A stretch of DNA of 64,000 bases from Mesostigma viride (Eukaryota > Streptophyta > Mesostigmatophyceae > Mesostigmatales > Mesostigmataceae). Positions 55,601-64,000 of the stretch are shown piece by piece. Position 1 is the first letter of the stretch. The number at the start of each line of letters is the position of its first letter. The notes beneath the pieces are model-generated. The model did no database searches. It saw nothing but the letters and a program-made list of their open reading frames with translations, and was not told where the DNA came from. Position numbers and translations under genes: made by a program. The DNA lies in assembly GCA_009746045.1 (NCBI GenBank), contig RPFO01001021.1, positions 165,001-229,000 on the forward strand. The letters are read 5' to 3'.

Positions 55601-58600
55601 TCATCCACTGACCTTGACCCCCCCCTTCCCCCCTGCCGAGCGGTCCCCCCTCTGCCCCATGAACTGATGATATGTGCTGCTGCGCTGCTTGCGGTACGAA
55701 GAATACATATCGTCCAAGTCATCGCGCTCGGTCGGGTCTGCTTTCGCCCCAAGGCCCAGGTACATGGGCACCTTGACACCGGGCCGCTCCTGCACGCTGC
55801 CATCGATCAGTGTGTTCGTGTCGGGGTTAATCGCGGACAGGTTTGGTGTCGGCCCAAAGCCCAGCCCCATCGGCTCTTCATCCGAGTCCTCGTCACTCGC
55901 CGCCTTGCGGGCCTCCTGGACCGCAGCCGTCATGCCACCTGGGACGCCCATCCCAGGGACCCCTGCTGCCCCCACTGGCCGCGCCTCCTCGTTCTCGGTG
56001 TCCTCATCGGCCGTCCCGTGCGCCTTGTCCACGTCCGCGTAAAACTGGTCGATGCGCTGGCGGAGGTACGCGTCCGTGAGGCCCGAGGGGGGCAGCGACG
56101 TGGGCACGTCCGCCAGCTTAATCGCTGCGTAGGGCGGCATGCCCACCGACAGCATGGACGTGATGATCGCAGGGACAAGGCCAGGGGGGAAACGAGGGAA
56201 CCGCTCGTGGACCGCAGCAGGCAACCCCGCCGGCTCATGCAACGCGGGGGGGGGAGGGCCGTGGCCGCCAAACTGGGGGTCAAACCCATGCCCCTGCGGA
56301 CCGTCCATCGAGGGGTATCCAAACTGGGGGTCAAACGGGGGCGGCTGGTGGTACTGCGGCGGCATGTGCTGCGGGGGCGGCTGCCCCCCAATTGGCCCGG
56401 CACCGTATGCCATCGGGCCCGGCGCCCCAGGGTGGTGGTACATCGGCGGCGGCCCCGCGTGCGGGTGCCCGTACGCATCCTGGGGCGGTGGGTGGTAGCC
56501 CCCGTCGTGCTGCATCGGCCAGGGCCCCTGCGGGTGCGGGTACGCCTGCCCCGGGTACATCGGCTGGTGGGCGGCGTAATGGGGGGGGGGAGCGTGCGGG
56601 TGCATCCCGGGATATTGATGCGGCGGTTGCTGCATGGCCACCTGTTGCTGCGGGTGTTGGGGATGGGGCGCGTAACCATCCGGGTAGCCTGGCTGCTGCT
56701 GCGCTGGCGGCGCCGCCCCTGGAGGGTGCTCCCATTGCGGCTCTTGCCACGGCTGCTGCTGCCGTGGTTGTTGTTGTTGCGGCTGGCCCACGTCACCAAT
56801 GGCCCCCGCTTCCCCTTGCCGGTACATGTGCTGCGGGTGCATCGGATGATTCATCATCCCGTGGGCGTCCACGGGCGCCCCACCGCCAATGACCGGCGGA
56901 ACTGCACCGGCCATGGCTGGTTGGCCCGGTGGCACGACACCAACTGGGGCCGGCCCCCCGTTGGCGGCGTTTGCGCTGTCAACACCATTACTACCAGCGG
57001 CGGGCGGCGGACCATCCATGGACTGCAAGGGGGGCAACCGGGCCGATGGGTCCAACATCGCGTTTGCTAGCATGGTCACCGTCTGCCCGTTGAACACGCC
57101 CCTCTCCCCCCAGAATTGCACGATCTGGCCCAGCTGCAACCGGCTACCGCTGGCGTCCGCGTCGTCGTGGTGGTAGGCGGAGGACAGCAGCGGACCCAGC
57201 AGGGGCAGCAGCGCGGTCGAGAAGGGGTCCGTGTACTGGCCAGGCGGGCGGTGCTTCAGCCTGGGGCCATGGGGGGGGGGGGGGGGGATTGTTGAGGCCG
57301 TGAGCAGGAATGGAGGGAGTGCGTTCACAGATAGATGCGTCAGCAGATGCATCAGCAGGCATGTAAGCGTGCAAGAAAAATGATCAAGTAACGTGCGTGC
57401 GTTGTAACTTTCATGTTAAAACTTGCACCGGTGGAGCCCATTTTCAGAATTTGGCGCATTCTAGCCGTTTGGCTCAACTAGCCGTTTGCATCAAATTTGG
57501 TGGATGGTCTACGCGCATGCTGATGTTTTCCCATAAACTGACCTTTAGTCACTGCCCGTACCGTGTCAGCCGCAGATGCAAAAACTTTGAGAGAAGATCC
57601 AACGGGGAACGCTAATCTTCCATCCCTCTTCACTCAGCTATCCAACTAATATGGCCCATTCGACGAACCTTGGGGTTCTTCAAAAAATGGGCTCCGCCAG
57701 ATTACCCGTTGTTATTACTCGTAGTAGCAGTATAGCGTGTTCTATCCTTCCCTTTACGTGCTATCCTCACCTATCTGCGCTGCACTCACCCATGAACCAT
57801 AGCATGTGACATCCCATACCCTACGGGTACTAGTATCCTCGCACTCACCCGCGGAATACAGCATGGGATATTCCATCCGTCACCCGCGCACTCACCCATG
57901 GAACAGAACGTCGTTGGCCACGTAGATCGCGTACAGACGTTTCTGGAACCCGCCCCTCGGCGGCGGCTGGTTGCACACCGCGTCCACCAGCGCGTGCGCC
58001 AGCACATACACCTCTGTCGGCCTGCTCACAAACCAGGCCTTGGCATTTTTTATCGCATCTTTCTCTCCACTGAGGTGGTCAACCAGCTGATGCAGCTCCG
58101 CCATGGTCTCCGGGGACGGACGCTGGACGGTCAGCGGCCCCGCTGGCGGCTGGTCACCGCCGCTGAGGCCTGGGCCCCCCTCGGGCTCAGCCCCAGGAGG
58201 CTGCAGATACCGTTGGTCATCCTGTACGGCCGGGTCTAAGCCGGATGGGTAAGCGCCCCTGTCGTCCGGCGCCCCTCCGGCGCCATACGGCCCAGTGTAC
58301 TGGCCCCCCGCTGGAACGAAATGCTGATCCGGAGGGATGTTGTTCCGTAGGCAGTAGAGCATGAAGCGGTAATACTCGGCGTGCTCCCCTCCAAAGAGAA
58401 ACTCGTACTGTTCCCATCACGCGGACAGACACAGGCGTCATTGGAAAACAAAGGGGTTAACTGACAAAAGAGAGCGCGCAAAAAGCATATGCGTCCCAGC
58501 AAACCTGTAGCAAGCTGCTAACAGACACGCGCACAAAATCGGAATACGGGAAAGTACCTCTGGATTATTGCGCTGTTTTTCCTGCATGAGGCCCTCGAAT

Positions 58601-58722
58601 TGCGGCCCATTCTTGTTAACATATTCAGCAGTCTTGTCGATTCTCTTTTTAACCTCCGAGTCCGTCGGTGGGGCCGCCGGACGCGGATGGTTTTCCCAGT
58701 GCTGCGGTTGTGGTTGCATCAT
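55601..58722 (-). CDS. SURP + CID domain protein, CHERP-like, three exons
   Basis: The exons are 58722-58558, 58407-57896 and 57260-55601, with GT-AG introns of 150 and 635 bp. Joined they give an open frame of 778 residues. Exon 1 and the start of exon 2 form a SURP (SWAP) domain (DSEVKKRIDKTAEYVNKNG ... YEFLFGGEHAEYYRFML). Exon 2 holds a CID (ELHQLVDHLSG ... LYAIYVANDVLFHG), continued in exon 3 (GQIVQFWGERGVFNGQTV). A long Pro/Gln/His/Gly-rich region follows, then a conserved tail (DDLDDMYSSYRKQRSSTYH). In other eukaryotes SURP+CID proteins of the CHERP type associate with the U2 snRNP and act in splicing. It is the only clear host gene here. Intron 2 has a poly-C tract before its acceptor. 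Confidence 0.8.
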
Positions 58723-60322
58723 AAGAACAAGTTATCAAGAAAGCCGCTCTCCGTCCAGCCCATGTTCAAATCGCTATCGCTTGCAAAGATACCACAATGT
58801 CTTTTGTAGCCCGCGCTGCCTCACAGCTCGATATTCCTAGAAACTGCAGTTATATATGGCCTCCGCCATATGCGGGAATTATTGAACCAGCGAATGAGGT
58901 TCAGGTAGAGTCATTCACGCCATTAAGTGTACCAGGGACACAACAACAACAACGACGACGACGACGACAACAACAACACGTGTACCAGTAAGACGTACAG
59001 TAGTGATTTTGCGTCGATGTCCCTCAGAGAATGGCGTTGTTCGGACATATGCTGCTTTCGCCACATCGACGTTTCCTCGGACTGCACCGATGCTACAGGC
59101 TGGTTAGGCTATAGTGACCCTTTTAGTGTCAGCATGATTTCCTGGACTATAGTGATCGAATCTCGAGATTCTGAAAACACATCTCCTAGGCAGTTTTTCA
59201 TGACGGATGCAACTGCTGAAGGGGCTGTCAGAAAAAATTATATCTACTAGTAGTTGTAGCAGCTTTGACTCGACAAATCAGATTTCTGCAAGGAACATAC
59301 GGATTTCTACCTGACAAGCCGGTATATTTTGCGGCCGCCCTCTCAGCAGTTGAATCTGGCATGAAAAACTGCTTGGCAAAAGTGGTCTCGGATCCTTGAG
59401 ATTCCGAGTAGATTGTTCAGGAAGTCAAGTTATGTCCAGCTTTAGTTCATTGGCTGTAACTGCCAGCTATATCCTTACTTTGTGAATAGCTGCCAGATTC
59501 ATGGGAATCTTGTCCTTGTCCCGCAGGAACTTATTTCTTATTTCTGATTTCTGATTTGATGAATATTTTTGCAGATTTTTTTGACCTGCCACACTATTGG
59601 CTGGAGCTGTGGGCTTGTCTCCATGTTAACTTAAGCAGGGGAAGCACAATATGCTTGTTTAGTCCTAGTTTGGTCAGCAAAAGTGGCATTTTCTCAACGT
59701 AGATGTTTTAAAAATATTTTCCAATGAATTTTGATATATTTTGCGTTATTTTTGGAAAAGTATTTCAAAAGTTAAGGCCACCTGACACAATTTTGACCCT
59801 TTTGGCCTAACCAGCCTGTATACAACCCATTATTGGCCAGGGCCGAGACGGAACAACCGCCCTGGAGGCCTGGACCTTGGTCCGTGGTCGTGACCTACCT
59901 CTCGTAAACAGTTGTAGTTGTAGTTGTTTTTGTTGTTGCAACAATAACAACAGCAACCAGCGTGTGAACTGACAGGTGACTGACGGATACTTGTCTCGCA
60001 CGCTCCTCCATAATTGACTGCCACTTGTACAAGAGGAGTGTGAAGACAGGATTGCTAAATGCGGAGCCAACGTCAATCGAACGTTCCGATTGACTTGGTG
60101 AGTTGGGTCTTCACGTATTCAAGGTAGCCAAGGTCCAATGCCAACGCGGGAGCTGGTCGACGCCAAGAATGCGCGTAATTGTTATGGGCGTTGCGATGAT
60201 ACTTCCAAAGCTTGCCGTGGGCGTGCGTAGGGATCATAGAGACGAAATTATGGTTGACGGCAGGGTCATTTGAGCTGCTAATATGTTGTGAGCGCGCGCG
60301 TTTGCGATGGTGACCTAGAAAA
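58723..60322. other. upstream region of the SURP/CID gene
   Basis: Non-coding. A CAA/CGA triplet run lies at 58941-58978 and a TTG run at 59915-59955. If the exon at 60323 is real, this 1.6-kb stretch would hold a divergent promoter pair. Confidence 0.4.
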
Positions 60323-60733
60323 ATGGCAGAAAACCCTGATACTAGCAGGTCGTCCGGCTCGCCGGTACGGCCAGTCTTCGACATTCCTCGCCATGACTCG
60401 TTGTCTTTTTCGGGACTGCCTACCTCCCAAAGTCCAAGAGGCTTGCCGGGCTCAAAGCTCAAATCATCACCGGCAGCAACAGGCGGTCCAGTTGATTCCC
60501 TTCCTCAGCTGCAACGGTCGAGCAAGACACGGCAACAAGACCGGCCGAAATTGCAAGCTGGAGCTCTTGACTCAGCTAGATGGGCTCGTGAAGTCACGTA
60601 CGATGGCTCAAGCCTAGGCAGCTCGCCGTCGCAGGCCCCCTTAAGTCGGAGGGATAAACGCGCGGTTGATGCAGTGCTTTCGCCTCGCGCAAGGATTGGG
60701 CTTGGAGCTGGAGTTCATGGTGCGTCATATCTT
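60323..60733 (+). CDS. possible first exon of an unknown Ser/Pro-rich protein
   Basis: The ATG at 60323 opens MAENPDTSRSSGSPVRPVFD, followed by Ser/Pro/Arg-rich sequence without a recognised domain. The frame closes at about 60736. A GTGCGT just before the end (about 60720) could be a splice donor, but I cannot identify the next exon. Codon composition is compatible with coding; no homology is apparent. It could equally be chance. Confidence 0.3.
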
Positions 60734-60736
60734 TAA

Positions 60737-62460
60737 ATAACAGCACGGTGATCGCTAATTGAAGTACTGCTAGGTCTAAGTCATAAATGACACAATCGAT
60801 GGCAAGCTACTCTCCCTGCTACAAACTCTTTCCTTCCGCTTCAGCTCGCGCCCGGGTGAAGATGTGGTGCCTTCGTGCACATTGTTCTATTCAAATGCCT
60901 GCCTAGCATCCTTGTTGGTAGTAACTCGCCCTATCCGGGCTTGCCGCCAATGCCAACACCTAATTATAGCGAATTGGCTTCCTAGAGTAATAAATAATAT
61001 ATAGTAGTGCCCATTAGGTAACAAGCTGATTCGAAACCTATCTCGTGCCCCTACGCAGATTTCTGAATAAAGGTGTTCCTGAAATGTCCTTTTGTTTGGC
61101 ATCTTCCCTCATTTGCTGCTGGCTTTGCTGCTGGCAAAATCCTCTGCTTACGGTACCTCGCAGCAGCTGCCAGAATTGGGGGGCAACAAGACGGGATTGG
61201 GGTAACCAGCCTGGCCAACGGGGTGGGGGGACCTGACCTTTCCCGGCCCAGCATGGATTCGGGCAGTGCCATCAAGCCCCGCCCAGCCACGAGCTATCAA
61301 GTATGTGCGAGTTATCATTTCACTTGGACGTGCGAGTGTCGGGTGGGAACGTACCTGTGATCTATAAAATAGTTGAATGATTGCCAATTTTAGGGTGCAG
61401 GGCAGTTTGCTTACATCGCAAGCACAGTTGATAACTTCTGGGCTGGTGCTATTGGCTGGTGCAATATTGGCCTGTGCGGTGATGGCGGTCGTCATCCAAA
61501 CATGAGGTAGCTGTGTGTCATGTGCCAGCGCTCACCCTCTCTTGTGCCTTGTCCCGCTTGGTACTTGCACGGTTTTGACGCGGCTTCCGGCCCCCAGTAA
61601 CTGTCATACTCCTCTTCCTTTGGAGCCAGGAGTATTCTACCCTGACGCTGGTCACGAGTACACCGCTCTGTCAGACAACCGCTGATTTTACACCAGTAGT
61701 AACTGCATGCTTTTTGCAGGTACAAACACGTGGTAGATGATTGCCCACAAAGCCTGTTCCTTGCATGCATGGAGAAGCACATGGCACGCTAGCTGTTCCT
61801 CTCATGAGCAGGAATGCCCGGGCTCTTTTCAACCATGGCTGTGTCTTGGGGGTTGTGGGTGAACCCTGGGTGTGTCCCTAAAATCCCTCAGGTTCCGGGA
61901 GAGGCCTCTATACTCTCCCACACCGGCGCAACTCAATGAGTTCCAAGGCTATATCTGTGGCCTCTGGACGATGGTGCAGCCTTCGTGCATCCGCTATGCT
62001 TTTGCTCCTTGAACATGTATTGCACCCACAGTTGGGCCTGCACTGTGATGCAGAGAGAGTCCTCTCTGGCCAGCACACTTGAGGCAACGAGAGAAGCTAG
62101 GACGCCCTCCCTCCTCTCTCGTTGTGTATAGGGGTTGAAGGTTCCTTTAGTGGTACCCACGTGACGCGGTCGCGTGCTTTTCATTTAATGGCTGTGGTGG
62201 AGCATGGGACTTGATCATCCTCACCCCATGTCCACCATGATGGTCCTTCTCCCCCCCCCCCCCCCCCTCGTTGCGTTTACAATCAGGCGGAGGGGGGACG
62301 TGTTCCAGCATACCCGCTCGCCGTCAACATGGGCCGAGGTGGGGAGCCACTTGTCCACACTCGTGTGTACTCATCATTCATTCCCATCATCCATACCCAT
62401 GATCCAAACCCATCATCCATACCCGTCATGTCACCATCCGTACACACGCGTGTTCGAATC
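60737..62460. other. no recognisable gene
   Basis: Only short open frames. A poly-C run of about 18 lies near 62251, and CATACCCATCATCC-type short repeats lie near 62380-62440. Confidence 0.4.
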
Positions 62461-62678
62461 CAGTATGGTGCCATGCACCTACACGTGCTCATACTCCATA
62501 CCACCCGTATCTATCTCATTTTGTCCTAGTCCAGTATGGTGCCATGAACCTACACGTGCTCATACTCCATACCACCGGTATCTATCTCATTTTGTCCTAG
62601 TCCAGTATGGTGCCATGAACCTACACGTGCTCATACTCCATACCACCCGTATCTATCTCATTTTGTCCTAGTCCAGTA
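62461..62678. repeat. 71-bp tandem repeat, three copies
   Basis: Units start CAGTATGGTGCCATG at 62461, 62532 and 62603. They differ at a few positions (GCACC/GAACC, CACCCG/CACCGG). A partial fourth unit begins CAGTATTTCC. Confidence 0.9.
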
Positions 62679-63764
62679 TTTCCTGTGTAAGAGTATGCTT
62701 CAAGTTATCAACGCTTCGTGGTGTCCCGCGCACTGGTTTGCTGGCAGCGCTGGCTGTGGTGTGCCGGCCGTGGTGTGCACAGGGTGCAGGGAAGGGTGCT
62801 GATAGGAGCAACGGCGCTGCAAGGGTGAAGCCAAGCGTGCTATGTGTGAAGAGTCACTTGGCAAAAGGAAAGAAGCCAGTGCGTTCGAAGCTGGCTGCAG
62901 GGTCCAAGAAACTAGGACGCTTCTTGGTACCAACTATAACGCACGCCTGCGCAATCATTGCCGCGGTTTCCTTGTGCTGTCAAGGTCGGATGCTGTCGCC
63001 CGGCTCTTACCCTGTCAGCTCAACCCCACGTGGGAACGTGTCAAGGTCGTGGGCAACAGCATCTTGTTCTTGGCAATGTCAGCTGCAGAAGATCGTGCTA
63101 TGGGTCCCCCAGCCGCAGTGAATAGTTCCAGTCCCGTGAACGTCTTTTGTTACTGGCATCTGGGCCATGTTCACACCTGGCTGTTGGGTGAGTTGGATTT
63201 CGCAACCCTGCCACCCACTCTCTCTTGTTCTCATGACGTTCAGCCCTCTTGACAGCCGGCTCCTTGCAGCTGTCTCTTGTCAGCCGGCTACTTGGAGGGC
63301 GTTCCCATGCCCTCGAACTAACTGGGCTATATGCTTGCATCTGTTTCCTTTTCCTTAGACCCTGTACTAGTATTTGGCTACTCTTGGATGTGATCTCTGT
63401 GAGCATCTGCCAAGCTCAAACCCGTCTACCTGTCCCCTCTCACCTGTGTAGGATCCTGCCTGGGTATGCCCACGCTTGTGTAAGGCCCTGCTTAGGTAAG
63501 CCCCCCCCCATTGTATGACCCCGGCTTTGTGAGCGCCCACCCTTCCTTTGAACCGACAAGCGCCCATGGCCAATGCAATGGGGTCAGCCCCCCTTTTCCG
63601 CTCCACTTTCCGTCCAACCATAGGTATTCCCCTACAGGTCGGCTGTGTCATGGACACCCCCATAGGTCGGCTGTCTCATGGACACCGGCATGGGTCAGCT
63701 GTCTCATACCTATGTGCCCGCCCACCCACCCATGCAAACGCACTCACCAACCCACCCATCCACA
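62679..63764. other. no confident gene
   Basis: Two overlapping open frames of about 130 codons (62738-63121 and 62842-63252) are present, without a known domain. Neither can be preferred, so no gene is called. Confidence 0.35.

Positions 63765-64000
<236 letters not shown>

Noticed and set aside
55538-57070. 510-residue open frame on the plus strand
   Set aside because: It is the antisense shadow of the GC-rich, proline-rich exon 3 of the SURP/CID gene and has only low-complexity Arg/Val/His content.
62461-62678. CRISPR-like regular repeats
   Set aside because: Units are contiguous without spacers, and the DNA is eukaryotic; it is a plain tandem repeat.
62738-63252. Two overlapping open frames of about 130 codons
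   Set aside because: No known domain, no start or splice context that favours either, and they exclude each other.

Overview
The window is nuclear DNA from a eukaryote, most likely a green alga. It is gene-poor and dominated by transposons nested inside one another. The signs of a eukaryote are spliceosomal GT-AG introns, an intron-containing SURP+CID splicing-factor-like gene, LTR retrotransposons of both Ty3/gypsy and Ty1/copia type, piggyBac, PIF/Harbinger and CACTA transposons, and long microsatellites. The species cannot be fixed from sequence alone. Retrotransposons carrying a cytosine methyltransferase, as here, have been reported (from memory) in charophyte algae and dinoflagellates; the canonical splice sites and the overall flavour favour a green alga.

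Layout. 1-4936: a hairpin-rich non-coding stretch, a 121-bp exact direct repeat, a broken Harbinger transposase with a 112-bp intron, and the 3' end of a copia-like element. 4937-12000: a CACTA transposon left end, an LTR (7738-8518) and long stretches without a recognisable gene. 12003-24541: a copia-like 5' end (gag fragment, PBS, TATA, LTR) whose LTR is split by a 10.9-kb Ty3/gypsy element on the minus strand (13113-24048). 25876-28492: a piggyBac-family element. 28992-54870: a second, diverged DNMT-gypsy copy. It is interrupted by a 14.3-kb copia-like element (30287-44542), which itself carries a defective piggyBac copy (33424-35213) and a CACTA element in its 3' LTR (40191-44125). The same gypsy copy is also interrupted by a 5.9-kb stretch of unknown DNA (about 46936-52835). 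55601-58722: a host gene (SURP, CID, proline-rich; CHERP-like) in three exons. 58723-64000: mostly non-coding, with one possible first exon, a 71-bp tandem repeat and a terminal CT/CA microsatellite.

The most notable object is the Ty3/gypsy element. Its polyprotein reads gag, protease, a complete C5 cytosine methyltransferase, reverse transcriptase, RNase H, DDE integrase and a C-terminal PHD finger, so it carries both a DNA-methylation writer and a likely histone reader. Copy 1 has its terminal repeats in a split arrangement (A1 - ORFs - B1 A2 B2) instead of two plain LTRs, and gag-protease is separated from methyltransferase-RT by a single in-frame TGA. Many coding regions carry single-base frameshifts, often in homopolymers, so either decay or uncorrected sequencing indels must be kept in mind.
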